The notes beneath the pieces are model-generated. The model ran no database searches. It was given only the letters and a program-made list of their open reading frames with translations, and had not been told where the DNA came from. Made by a program: the position numbers and the translations under genes. Shown piece after piece: positions 19,553 to 30,702 of a stretch of DNA of 64,000 nt (position 1 is the stretch's first letter; each line of letters begins with the position of its first letter). The stretch comes from Cognatilysobacter tabacisoli (lineage in GTDB: Bacteria; Pseudomonadota; Gammaproteobacteria; Xanthomonadales; Xanthomonadaceae). The DNA lies in NCBI RefSeq assembly GCF_003586305.1, contig NZ_KZ987400.1, forward strand, positions 344,635 through 408,634. Reading direction: 5' to 3'.

Positions 19553-21217
19553 TCAGGCCGCCGCGCGCGCCGCGGCGTTGTCGCCCTCGAGCGCGTACCA
19601 GGCCGGCGGCAGCAGCGCCGGCGTGATCGACACGCCGGCGGTCAGCGCCGCCAGGCCTTCGTCGTCGAGGCCCGGGTGCACCCGCCGCGCGCGGTCCAGC
19701 GCTTCGGCGGCGAGCCGGCGCATCGTCTCGACGTTGGCGCGGATCCGCGCTTCGAACGCGGCGTCGTCCAGCGTGTCGTTGAGCGCGCGGTTCATCTCGA
19801 GGAACCAGTCGAGCTTGAACTGGTCGAGCAGGCGGCCGTCGGGCTGGGTCGCGGCGCCGTTGCGCTCGCCCCACGCGCGCAGCAGCCGCTGCATCGCCAG
19901 GTTCAGTTCGCGGCCGGCAGTGAACGCGTCGCGCAGCCGGCCGAGCATGGGCAGGTCGGTCAGCCGTCCGGCGAAGAACAGCGGCGACAGCAGCGACCAG
20001 TAGAAGGTGTAGTCCCAGATCACCTTGACCGGCAGCACCTGCGCGTCGCCGAACAGCGGGTACTGGGCCTCGTACAGCGTCAGGGTGTTCTCGTAGAACG
20101 ACTGGTACAGCTGCTCGTACATCGGCGCGTACGGCGCGAACGCGCGCCCCGCGCGGTCGCGGCCGATCAGGTCGACGATGTAGGTGTTGGCGATCGCGAT
20201 GAAGTCGGTGCCCGGCGAGTAGAACGGGTCGAGGAACACGCCGGCCTCGCCGGTCATCGCCCAGCGGCCGTCGCCTGAGAACACCTGCCGGCAGCCGTGC
20301 GAGTAGTGGCGCAGGAACGCGAAGTCCTGCAGCGCCGCGCCGCGCGCATCGAGCGCGCGGGCCACGGCCGGCTGGTGCGTGCGCAGCCACTCCATCGCGC
20401 GCTCGTGGGTGTTGATCGTCTGCAGCGGGTGCATCGCCGCGTCGCAGACGATGCCGAGCGAGTGCGCGCCCGACGCCAGCGGGATCAGCCAGAACCAGTA
20501 GCCCGGCCCGCACAGGTGGTTGGTCGAACGCCAGCGGTCGGGCGGGTCGCAGCGGCCGAGCCAGGCGGCGTCGTTCGACCACGCGTTCGGGTCGATGATG
20601 CCCTCGACCCGCCACCACGCCGCGTTGGCGTCGTGGGTGTTGGCCTGCGCGAGCCCGAGCTTGCGCTTGATCAGGCCGGCGCGGCCGGACGCGTCGACGA
20701 CCCAGCGCGCGTGCAGCGTCTGCGCGCCGTCGGCCGACTCGATCCCGACCGCGTGCGGTGCGTCGCCGTCGGCCAGGTCCAGCGTGCGCACCACGGCGCC
20801 GTCGCGGAAGTCGACGCCGAGCTCTCGCGCGCGCTGGCCGAGGAAGTTCTCGAAGCGGCCGCGGTCGATCTGCCACGACGGCGTCGGCAGGATCCGGCTG
20901 ACGCCCAGTTCAGTGCACGGCTCCAGCGCCGGCTGGCCGTCGCTGAAGAAGAAACGGAAGCCGAACTTGCGGATCTGCTCGGCGTCGAGGTGGTCGCGCA
21001 GGCCGAGTCCGTCGGCGAGGTAGCGCGCGCCGATCTCGACCGTCGACTCGCCGACCTTGAACGCGGCCTCGCGCACCGGGTGCGCGTTGCGCTCGACGAC
21101 GACCACGTCGACGTCGCCGAGCTGCTGCTTGAGCTGGATCGCCAGGGTCAGGCCGGCGAGGCCGCCGCCGAGGACCACGACGTCGCGGGTGTCGGGCGTT
21201 GCGGCGGAGTGGCTCAT
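19553..21217 (-). CDS. Flavin-dependent halogenase-like enzyme of the pigment cluster
   Basis: A 554-residue FAD enzyme. Its dinucleotide motif GGGLAG is at residues 17-22 and a GEST motif (KVGEST) at 54-59. W241, W243, I245 and P246 form the WxWxIP signature of flavin-dependent halogenases, which sets them apart from monooxygenases; the sequence context is YWFWLIPL. K84 (in IRKFGF) is a candidate for the catalytic lysine. Xanthomonadins are brominated, so this enzyme probably brominates the aryl ring or polyene, using FADH2 from a separate reductase. Its stop precedes that of the lipoprotein gene tail to tail, and its ATG overlaps the glycosyltransferase stop (ATGA). Confidence 0.85.
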   Translation of the reverse strand: MSHSAATPDTRDVVVLGGGLAGLTLAIQLKQQLGDVDVVVVERNAHPVREAAFKVGESTVEIGARYLADGLGLRDHLDAEQIRKFGFRFFFSDGQPALEPCTELGVSRILPTPSWQIDRGRFENFLGQRARELGVDFRDGAVVRTLDLADGDAPHAVGIESADGAQTLHARWVVDASGRAGLIKRKLGLAQANTHDANAAWWRVEGIIDPNAWSNDAAWLGRCDPPDRWRSTNHLCGPGYWFWLIPLASGAHSLGIVCDAAMHPLQTINTHERAMEWLRTHQPAVARALDARGAALQDFAFLRHYSHGCRQVFSGDGRWAMTGEAGVFLDPFYSPGTDFIAIANTYIVDLIGRDRAGRAFAPYAPMYEQLYQSFYENTLTLYEAQYPLFGDAQVLPVKVIWDYTFYWSLLSPLFFAGRLTDLPMLGRLRDAFTAGRELNLAMQRLLRAWGERNGAATQPDGRLLDQFKLDWFLEMNRALNDTLDDAAFEARIRANVETMRRLAAEALDRARRVHPGLDDEGLAALTAGVSITPALLPPAWYALEGDNAAARAAA

Positions 21218-22038
21218 GTCGGGTCGGTCTGCTGGGCCGGGACGCCGCGGGCGAACTCACCGCTCGGGTCGTCGATCAGCGGCGGGGTGCCGCGGGTGCG
21301 CAGGTACTCGCGCATGACGTCGCCGCGGGCCAGCACCTGGGCGACCACGTGCGAGGTGATGCGGTACAGGTCGTGCAGCGGGCGGAAGTGGCTCTTGCGG
21401 AACTCGCGCGGGCCGTCCGGGGCCTGGTAGCGCGACTCGATCGGCACCGACACCGCGCCATAGCCGAGCTCGCGCGCGGACGAGATCAGGATCTGCGCCT
21501 CGAACACGAAGTCCTCGCCCGGGACGTCGCCGAGCGCGCACACGGCGGCCGGGTAGTAGCGCTGGCCGCTCTGGGTGTCGGCGATGCGGTAGCCGCAGCC
21601 CCACGCGATGCCCCAGTCGCCGAACTCGTTGGCGATGCGGCGGTAGGTCGGCTGCGAGGCGCGCTTGCGCAGGCGCGCGCCGATCACGATGCAGCGCGGG
21701 TGGCGGCGCGCGGCGTCGAGCAGGCGTGGGAGGTCGCTGGCCGCGTGCTGGCCGTCGCCGTCCATCGTCAGCACGCCGGCGAACCCGCGCGCCAGCGCCT
21801 CGCGGAATCCGTCGCGCAGGCTCGCGCCCTTGCCCATGCGGCGCTCGTGGCGGATCACCGTGACCGGCAGGTCGGCGATGCAGTCGGCGGTGCCGTCGTC
21901 GGAGCCGTCGTCGATGACGATGACGTTCGGGCACTCGGCCAGCGCCTCGGTGACGACGCCGCGGATGCGCAGCGCCTCGTTGAGCGCCGGGATGACGACG
22001 GCGACGTTGGTGCGATCGGGAAGGCGACGGTCAGGCAT
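21214..22038 (-). CDS. Family 2 glycosyltransferase of the pigment cluster
   Basis: A 274-residue GT-A fold glycosyltransferase. It starts VAVVIPALNEALRI, then VIVIDDGSDDGT, and carries the DxD-type motif in LTMDGDGQHAASDL. This is the polyprenol-phosphate mannosyltransferase-like (DPM1/family 2) pattern, with no membrane segments visible. It could glycosylate the pigment headgroup or a lipid carrier for it. Its gene overlaps the preceding chain-length-factor gene by 8 bp and the halogenase gene by 4 bp, so the four minus-strand genes form one operon. Confidence 0.88.
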   Translation of the reverse strand: MPDRRLPDRTNVAVVIPALNEALRIRGVVTEALAECPNVIVIDDGSDDGTADCIADLPVTVIRHERRMGKGASLRDGFREALARGFAGVLTMDGDGQHAASDLPRLLDAARRHPRCIVIGARLRKRASQPTYRRIANEFGDWGIAWGCGYRIADTQSGQRYYPAAVCALGDVPGEDFVFEAQILISSARELGYGAVSVPIESRYQAPDGPREFRKSHFRPLHDLYRITSHVVAQVLARGDVMREYLRTRGTPPLIDDPSGEFARGVPAQQTDPT

Positions 22039-22849
22039 GCGCGGCCACCTTGGCAGCGGCGCCGTGCACGATCTGCAAACGCAGCGCGCGCCCCGGGCCG
22101 GCGCGCAGCCGCGCCTCGCCGGCGCCGGTCGCGAGCGCGTCGAACAGCGGCAGCATCGACGCCATCGCATTGCCGCGGCCGTGGCGCAGCAGCGCGCCGT
22201 CGGCATCGCCGTCGCCGTCCTCGAACGCGAGGGTGATCGTCGGCGCGCCCGGCCGCGCGGCGCGCGACAGCACCAGCGCGCCGCCGAGCAGGCCGGTGCT
22301 GTCGGCGACGCTGGCCAGCCCGCCGACCGCCGCGGCGTCGTAGCCGACCAGCAGCACCGCATCGGCGCCCTCGTGCAGCTGCGCCATCGCCTCGACCAGG
22401 CCCTGGGCGAAGCTGCCGTCGAACGCGGCGATCGCGGTCGCGGCCTGCATGCAGCCGGTGCCGATCGTCCAGTAGCCGGCGGCGGCGTTGTGCACCGAAT
22501 TGTGGAACTTGGTCGGCGACATCGCGCGCGCGTCGTCGGCGAGCGTGGTGCAGACGTAGTCGGTGATCGCGAAGTCGCCGTGCCCCGACGCGAACACCGA
22601 CGGCAGCGTGGCCGGGTCGCGGCCGGCGGCGGCGCACGCGGCCTGCGCGACCTGCAGCGCGACGGCGACCGTCTCCGGCGCGCGCCGGCGCTCGTTGGCC
22701 GGCAGCAGTTCGGGCGACGGCCGCTGCGGCGCGCCGTCGACCAGCGCGCCGCCGTTGGCGAACGCGCACGCGTCGTCCCACGACGGCAGCCCGCGCGTCC
22801 AGAAGCCGATGCCCTCGACCGTCGCGGTCAGTGCGCTCGGCGCCGTCAT
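22031..22849 (-). CDS. Ketosynthase-like chain-length factor of the pigment cluster
   Basis: A 272-residue protein of the shortened beta-ketoacyl synthase family (Ketoacyl-synt_2 type). The thiolase-like N-terminal half is present (SPTKFHNSVHNAAAGYWTIGTGCMQAAT, with C133), but the downstream HGT and GHT blocks of full ketosynthases are absent. In aryl polyene clusters such proteins pair with the ketosynthase as chain-length factors. It overlaps the ketosynthase gene by 4 bp on the left of the operon and would form a heterodimer with its product. Confidence 0.87.
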   Translation of the reverse strand: MTAPSALTATVEGIGFWTRGLPSWDDACAFANGGALVDGAPQRPSPELLPANERRRAPETVAVALQVAQAACAAAGRDPATLPSVFASGHGDFAITDYVCTTLADDARAMSPTKFHNSVHNAAAGYWTIGTGCMQAATAIAAFDGSFAQGLVEAMAQLHEGADAVLLVGYDAAAVGGLASVADSTGLLGGALVLSRAARPGAPTITLAFEDGDGDADGALLRHGRGNAMASMLPLFDALATGAGEARLRAGPGRALRLQIVHGAAAKVAAHA

Positions 22850-24084
22850 GCGGACACCGTCGCCGCTGCGGCGTCGGCGCGGCCGAACAGCAGCGAGCAG
22901 TTGTTGCCGCCGAAGCCAAACGAGTTGTTCATCGCGTAGCGCGGCGCGCCGTGCGCATGCGCGAAGCGCACCTGCGGGCCGCACGCGACGTCGGGGTCGG
23001 CGCTGTTGAGGGTGCCGGGCATCAGTCCGTTCTCCAATGCCAGCAGCGCGACGACGGACTCGACGATGCCGGCCGCGCCGAGCGTGTGCCCGGTCCAGCC
23101 CTTGGTCGAGCTGGCGTGCAGCGTCGGCGGGAACAGCGCCGCGACGGCGCCGGCCTCGACGGTGTCGTTGGCCGGCGTCGCGGTGCCGTGCAGGTTGAGG
23201 TAGCCGACGTCCGCCGGCGCGACGCCGCCGCGCGCGAGCGCGGCGCGCATCGCCGCCTGCGCGCCGAGCCCCTGCGGGTGCGGCGCGGACATGTGGTGGG
23301 CGTCGCTGGATTCGCCATAGCCGCGCAGCTGCAGGCCGTCGCGCTCGTCGGGCGCGGCCCGCTCGAGCAGCGCGAAGCCGCCGGCCTCGCCGAGCGACAG
23401 GCCGTCGCGCGCGGCGTCGAACGGCCGGCACGGCGCGGTCGAGACCAATTGCAGCGAGTTGAAGCCGAACAGCACGCTGCCGCACAGCGTGTCGACGCCG
23501 CCGACCAGCGCGGCATCGGCCAGGCCGGCGTGGATCAGGCGCGCGGCCTGCGCGAACACCTTGGCGCTGGACGAGCACGCCGTCGCGACAGTCACGCACG
23601 GACCGCGCAGCCCGGTCGCCTCCTGCAGGAAGCCGCCGAGCGAATGCGGGTGGTGCACGCCGAGCCGCATCAGGTCCGGCGGGAAGCGGCCGTCGTCGAG
23701 CCTTGTGTACGCCTCTTCGGTGGCGCCGATGCTGGCGGTCGAGGTGCCGACGACCAGCGCGACGCGGTCGGCGCCGTGGCGCGCGACGGCGTCGGCGAGC
23801 GCCGCCGGCACGCCGTCCTGGTGCAGCGCGATCCACGCCAGCCGGTTGTTGCGGCACTCCCAGTGCGCGAGCGCGTCGGGGAGCGGTGTGTCCTCGACGC
23901 CGTCGACGCGGCCGATCCAGGTGTCGAGCGGGTCGCTGCCGAAATCGTTGCGGCGCAGCCCGCTGCGCGAGTCGGCCAGCGCGTGCGCCTGCGCGGCGGT
24001 GCCGCGGCCGAGCGCGGTGGTCGCGGTGTACGCGCGGATCGCCAGCGGCGGCATCGGGGCGGGAAGCGGGGCGGCGTGGGTCAC
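22846..24084 (-). CDS. Beta-ketoacyl-ACP synthase of the pigment cluster
   Basis: A 412-residue decarboxylating ketosynthase (KAS II-like). The catalytic residues are C170 in VATACSSSAK, H299 in LHGTATPAND and H333 in TGHTLGAAG, with the GFGGNN loop near the C-terminus. It would elongate the hydroxybenzoate-primed chain with malonyl-ACP units. It is the first gene of the minus-strand operon (ketosynthase, chain-length factor, glycosyltransferase, halogenase). No AMP-dependent ligase to load hydroxybenzoate onto the ACP (XanA2 type) is present in the window, so that step must be encoded elsewhere. Confidence 0.93.
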   Translation of the reverse strand: MTHAAPLPAPMPPLAIRAYTATTALGRGTAAQAHALADSRSGLRRNDFGSDPLDTWIGRVDGVEDTPLPDALAHWECRNNRLAWIALHQDGVPAALADAVARHGADRVALVVGTSTASIGATEEAYTRLDDGRFPPDLMRLGVHHPHSLGGFLQEATGLRGPCVTVATACSSSAKVFAQAARLIHAGLADAALVGGVDTLCGSVLFGFNSLQLVSTAPCRPFDAARDGLSLGEAGGFALLERAAPDERDGLQLRGYGESSDAHHMSAPHPQGLGAQAAMRAALARGGVAPADVGYLNLHGTATPANDTVEAGAVAALFPPTLHASSTKGWTGHTLGAAGIVESVVALLALENGLMPGTLNSADPDVACGPQVRFAHAHGAPRYAMNNSFGFGGNNCSLLFGRADAAAATVSA

Positions 24085-24210
24085 GCAGAACTCCGGCAGG
24101 ACAGGCAGCGAGTATAGCCAGCGCGTTTTCGATCACTCCTGTGTCGGTCCGCAACGCGTTCAGGTCGTCCCGCCCGGCCGTAGACTGGACGGGCTCCCCG
24201 GGGATGTTCG

Positions 24211-24894
24211 ATGACCACCCGCACCGCCCACCGCCTGACGCTGTTCGGCGACCGCGACGTGCTGCATGCCAGCGGCGTCGCGCTGCTCGCGTGCGCGCTC
24301 AGCGGCGGGCTGCTGTACCTGGCCTACCTGGTGCACGTGTGGGCGATCGCGCGGCGCGCGCCGTGCGTGCCGGCGCGCGACGGCTGCGTGCTGGTGTTCG
24401 GCAAGCACGCGCCCGGCGGCCGCCTCGATGCCGACTTCGCGGTGCGGCTCGACCGCGCCGCGGCGCTGTGGCGCGAACGCTCGCCGTCGGCGCTGGTGCT
24501 GCTCGGCGGCGGCCCGCCCGGGGCGCCGAGCGAGGCCGAACTGGCGCGCCGCGGGCTGATCGAGCGAGGGCTTGCCGCCGACGCGCCGCTGCGGCTCGAG
24601 GCGGCCTCGCGCGACACCCTGCAGAACCTGCGCAACGCGCGCGCCCTGCTCGGCGACGACGCGCGCCGTCCGGTCGTGCTGCTCAGCAGCCGCTACCACC
24701 TGGCGCGCTGCGCGCTGTTCGCGCGCCAGCTCGGGTTCGACCCGGCGCTGTGCGCGGCCGAGCCGGCGCTGCGGCTGGACCCGCGCACGCTCGCGCGGCT
24801 CGCCGGCGAGGCCGGCTACGTGTGCCTGGTCGACCTCGGCACGCGCTGGGCGCGGCTGATCGGCCACCGGCGGATGCTGGCGCGCGTCAGCTGA
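24211..24894 (+). CDS. YdcF/SanA-like DUF218 membrane protein
   Basis: A 227-residue protein with one or two N-terminal membrane segments (about residues 18-42, LLACALSGGLLYLAYLV) and a DUF218 domain. The pattern CVLVFGKHAPGGRLDADFAVRLDRAAALW, then VLLGGG, a TLQNLRNARALL helix with the conserved asparagine, and VLLSSRYHLARC is the family's nucleotide-binding-like core. YdcF of E. coli binds S-adenosylmethionine in vitro, and family members such as SanA and ElyC affect the cell envelope. It is next to the pigment cluster but faces away from it, so a link is not established. Confidence 0.85.
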   Translation: MTTRTAHRLTLFGDRDVLHASGVALLACALSGGLLYLAYLVHVWAIARRAPCVPARDGCVLVFGKHAPGGRLDADFAVRLDRAAALWRERSPSALVLLGGGPPGAPSEAELARRGLIERGLAADAPLRLEAASRDTLQNLRNARALLGDDARRPVVLLSSRYHLARCALFARQLGFDPALCAAEPALRLDPRTLARLAGEAGYVCLVDLGTRWARLIGHRRMLARVS

Positions 24895-24918
24895 CGCGCG
24901 CCGCCGGCGTGCGTGCCG

Positions 24919-27398
<2,480 letters not shown>

Positions 27399-27441
27399 GC
27401 GGTCAGGAACGTGACGATCACGCTCGGGTAAGGTCCTCGCC

Positions 27442-28053
27442 GTGAACGATTCAACCTTCCATTCGACGCGCATCGCGACGCCCGACCCGACGCCCGATGC
27501 GGGCCGCGGTGCGCGCCGCCGGTATCTGCGCGAGGCCACCGCCGCCGCGCACGCGCAGGTCGACGCGCTCGCCGCGCCGGCGCTGCACAGCACCGACGGC
27601 TACGCCGCCTACCTGCGCGGCATGCACCGCTTCCTGCGACACGGCGAGCACGCGCTGCGCGACGACCAGAGCGGTCCCGACGTACGCGCGCGCCGGCAGT
27701 GGATCGAGTTCGACCTGGCGACGCTCGGCGTGGCCCCGCTGGCGGCCGACGAGCCGCCGGCGCCGCTGCACGGCGATGCCGATCGCCTCGGCTGGGCGTA
27801 CGTGATCGCCGGCGCGTCGCTCGGCGCCAAGGTGATCGCGCGCGCCGTCGCGGAGCTCGGCTTCGACCGGCACCGCGGCGCGCGCTTCCTGGCCGGGCAC
27901 GCCGACGGCGACGCCTGGCCGAGCGTTCTGCACCGGCTGGAGGACACCCCGCTGACCGACGACGAGCTGCTGCGCATGGGCGAGGCCGCGCGCGCGGCGT
28001 TCGCCGCCGCGGCCGACGCGCTGCGCCACGGGCGCGAGGAGGCATTCGCATGA
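27442..28053 (+). CDS. bphO: Biliverdin-producing heme oxygenase
   Basis: A 203-residue heme oxygenase-like protein that would open haem to biliverdin, iron and CO. The proximal haem histidine is in REATAAAHAQVDALA, and a distal helix GWAYVIAGASLGAKVIAR carries the glycine-rich GxSxGA pattern of the HemO/BphO group. It starts at GTG 27442. Its stop overlaps the phytochrome ATG, and biliverdin is the phytochrome's chromophore, so both are expected to be made together. This is the usual bphOP pair. Confidence 0.92.
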   Translation: MNDSTFHSTRIATPDPTPDAGRGARRRYLREATAAAHAQVDALAAPALHSTDGYAAYLRGMHRFLRHGEHALRDDQSGPDVRARRQWIEFDLATLGVAPLAADEPPAPLHGDADRLGWAYVIAGASLGAKVIARAVAELGFDRHRGARFLAGHADGDAWPSVLHRLEDTPLTDDELLRMGEAARAAFAAAADALRHGREEAFA

Positions 28054-29780
28054 CGACCACCGCACGCCCCAGCGCGAACGACTGCGCGCGCGATCCGATC
28101 CACCTGTGCGGCGCGATCCAGCCGCACGGTTACCTCGTCAGCTGCGAGCTGCCGTCGTGGACCGTACGCCACGTGTCGACCAACATCGCCGAGCTGTTCG
28201 AAGTCGAGCCCGAGGCGCTGGTCGGGCAGAGCCTGCGCGACCACGTCGGCGACGAGGTGCTCGATGCGCTCGGCGAGGCGGCCGCGCTCAGCGAGCCGGG
28301 CCAGCCCGCGCACCGCGCCGGCGGCGGCAACTTCGGCGCGCTCGGCCGCCTGTGCGACCTGACCGTGCACGTCGCCGACGGGCTGGTGCACATCGAGATC
28401 GAGCCGCAGCCGTACGGCCAGCCGGAGCGCATGCCGAGCGCCGTCGCGCAGGCGATGATCGCGCGCCTGTCGAGCGCCAGCGACGACGCCGAGTTCCACC
28501 ACCGCGTCGCCGAACAGGTGCGCCAGCTGACCGGCTACGACCGGGTCATGGTGTACCGCTTCCGCGCCGACGATTCGGGCGAGGTCATCGCCGAGTCGTG
28601 CCCGGCCGACATGGAGCCGTTCCTCGGCCTGCGCTACCCGGCGTCGGACATCCCGCCGCAGGCGCGCTGGCTGTACCTGCGCAACCGCCTGCGGGTGATC
28701 CCGGACGCGAACTACCACCCGGTGTCGGTGCTGCCCGCCCTGCGCCGCGAAGGCCTGCCGCTGGACCTGAGCCAGCACGTGCTGCGCAGCGTCGCGCCGG
28801 TGCACCTGGAGTACCTGCACAACATGGGCGTGGCCGCGTCGATGTCGATCTCGATCGTCAGCGGCGACCGGCTGTGGGGACTGATCGCGTGCCACCACCG
28901 CGCGCCGCGGCGCGTGCCGCCGGGCATCCGCGCGGCGGCCGAGCTGTTCGGCCTGTTCGTGTCGATGCGCGTGGCCGCGCGCGAGCAGGACGCGATGGTC
29001 TCGCGCTACCTGCACGCGCAGCACGTGCGCGAGGCGATCAGCGACCAGCTCGCCCGCGCCGGCGACGCGCACTCGGCGCTGGTCGCGACGCTGCCGCAGC
29101 TGCGCAGCACGCTGGAAAGCGACGGCGCCGCGCTGCTCGTGGGCGGCGAGCGCCACGAGGACGGGCGCGTGCCGTCGGCCACGGACTGGCTGTCGCTGCG
29201 CCGCTGGCTGCAGCAGCACGCCGCCGAGCCGGTCGCGATGACCGACGTCGCCGAGGACTGGCGGACCCCGAACGACGACCCTGACGGGCTGGCCGGCGTG
29301 ATGGCGATCCACCTCGGCGGCGGCGACCGGCTGCTGCTGTTCCGCCGCGAGCAGATCGAAGACGTGCGCTGGGCCGGCGACCCGGACAAGGCGATGGTGC
29401 CGACCGACGACGGCCAGCGGATCGCGCCGCGCAAGAGCTTCGCGACGTGGGTGCAGACCGTGCGCGGCCGCGCCGAGCCGTGGAGCGAGGCCGACCGCAG
29501 GGGCGCCGCGCGGCTGCACGCGCTGCTGCGCGAGCAGCGCTGGCGGGCGGCGGCGCATGCGCGCCAGCGCGATCACGAACTCGACGCGATCGACCAGCAC
29601 AGCCGCCGCCACGCGGTGCGCGACCACCAGCACCGGCTCGACGGCATCGCCAGCCTGCTCGACGGGCTGGTGCACCTGGACGGCGACGCCACGCGCGAGC
29701 TCGGCAGCCGGATTGCGCGGCTCGAGCAGGACATCCGCGACCTGATGCAGGGCCGCGACCGCTCCGTCGGCGCCGGCTGA
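28050..29780 (+). CDS. bphP: Bacteriophytochrome lacking the histidine kinase ATPase domain
   Basis: A 576-residue red/far-red photoreceptor. Its modules are PAS (about 15-120, with chromophore cysteine C12), GAF (about 130-300, with the YPASDIP motif around D200, H252 and H282) and PHY (about 320-495, with the PRxSF tongue motif at 460-464). All chromophore-contact residues I can check are present. After PHY there is only a helical stretch of about 80 residues (495-576) containing H520, H526 and H528 and resembling a dimerisation/phosphoacceptor helix; the ATPase domain is missing. A usual BphP has about 750 residues. The following DNA encodes a GST on the other strand, so this is not a recent frameshift. 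Output may go through another protein. Confidence 0.93.
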   Translation: MTTTARPSANDCARDPIHLCGAIQPHGYLVSCELPSWTVRHVSTNIAELFEVEPEALVGQSLRDHVGDEVLDALGEAAALSEPGQPAHRAGGGNFGALGRLCDLTVHVADGLVHIEIEPQPYGQPERMPSAVAQAMIARLSSASDDAEFHHRVAEQVRQLTGYDRVMVYRFRADDSGEVIAESCPADMEPFLGLRYPASDIPPQARWLYLRNRLRVIPDANYHPVSVLPALRREGLPLDLSQHVLRSVAPVHLEYLHNMGVAASMSISIVSGDRLWGLIACHHRAPRRVPPGIRAAAELFGLFVSMRVAAREQDAMVSRYLHAQHVREAISDQLARAGDAHSALVATLPQLRSTLESDGAALLVGGERHEDGRVPSATDWLSLRRWLQQHAAEPVAMTDVAEDWRTPNDDPDGLAGVMAIHLGGGDRLLLFRREQIEDVRWAGDPDKAMVPTDDGQRIAPRKSFATWVQTVRGRAEPWSEADRRGAARLHALLREQRWRAAAHARQRDHELDAIDQHSRRHAVRDHQHRLDGIASLLDGLVHLDGDATRELGSRIARLEQDIRDLMQGRDRSVGAG

Positions 29781-29792
29781 GCGCCGACGGAC

Positions 29793-30497
29793 TCAGCGCG
29801 GCGCGACGGCGGCCGCGCCGAACAGCAGCCTCTTCTCTTCGTCGCTGAGGGCCTTGCCGGCGTCGGGATTGACCTGCTTCGTGAGTGCGTATGCGCGCTG
29901 CGTCGCCGGCCGCGCGGCGATCGCCGCGTGCCATCGCTGCACGTTCGGGTGCGCGCTCAGGTCCAGCGGCGCCTTCGCGTACGGGTTGATCCACGGGTAG
30001 CACGCCATGTCGGCGATCGTGTAGTCGTCGCCGGCGATGAACGCGCGGCCGTCGAGCCGGCGCTCGAGCACGCCGAGCAGGCGCTGCGCTTCCCGGGTGT
30101 AGCGCTCGATCGCGTACGGCACCGGCTCCGGCGCGTAGACGCTGAAGTGGCCGTACTGCCCGGTCATCGGGCCGAGCCCGGCCATCTGCCAGAACAGCCA
30201 CTCCATCACCGTCGTGCGCCCGCGCACGTCGGCCGGCAGGAAGCGGCCGGTCTTCTCGGCGAGGTACTGCAGGATCGCGCCGGATTCGAACACGCTGATC
30301 GGCGCGCCGCCGTCGGCCGGCGCGGTGTCGACGATCGCCGGCATGCGGTTGTTCGGGCCGATCGCCAGGTACTCGGGGCGGAACTGCTCGCCGGCCCCGA
30401 TGTTGACCGGCTTGATCGTGTACGCGATGCCGGCCTCCTCGAGGAACAGCGTGACCTTGTGGCCGTTCGGCGTGGGCCAGTAGTGCAGCTCGATCAT
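29793..30497 (-). CDS. Glutathione S-transferase family protein (YfcG/YghU-like)
   Basis: A 234-residue two-domain GST. The N-terminal thioredoxin-like half begins MIELHYWPTPNGHKVTLFLEEAG and contains the cis-proline segment NNRMPAIVD and the glutathione-binding ES pair in VFESGAILQYLAEKTG. The helical half contains FIAGDDYTIADMACYPWI, the N-capping motif of the family. This is the nu-class (YfcG/YghU) pattern, whose members have disulfide reductase activity toward small disulfides. It is convergent with bphP, only 12 bp away, so the two transcripts probably overlap. Confidence 0.93.
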   Translation of the reverse strand: MIELHYWPTPNGHKVTLFLEEAGIAYTIKPVNIGAGEQFRPEYLAIGPNNRMPAIVDTAPADGGAPISVFESGAILQYLAEKTGRFLPADVRGRTTVMEWLFWQMAGLGPMTGQYGHFSVYAPEPVPYAIERYTREAQRLLGVLERRLDGRAFIAGDDYTIADMACYPWINPYAKAPLDLSAHPNVQRWHAAIAARPATQRAYALTKQVNPDAGKALSDEEKRLLFGAAAVAPR

Positions 30498-30702
30498 CGC
30501 GGCGTCGTCCAGGCGGGGGAGCCCGGAGTGTAGGCACGCCGGCGTGACCGGCACGACCGCGCGGGGGGCACGCAGCGTTGCATCCGCCCGCGTTGCAGCA
30601 GGCCGCGGTGCGGGCCGCGCGGCGCGGTCGGGTCGTCGCGCTTGGCAGCACCGGCGGCCGCCGCTACGCTCCGCGCGGCTTTCCACCCCACTGGACCTGC
30701 GC

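Noticed and set aside
29780-30497. Hidden kinase domain downstream of bphP in another frame
   Set aside because: The DNA after the bphP stop encodes a well-conserved GST on the minus strand, and no HATPase motifs appear in the plus frames.
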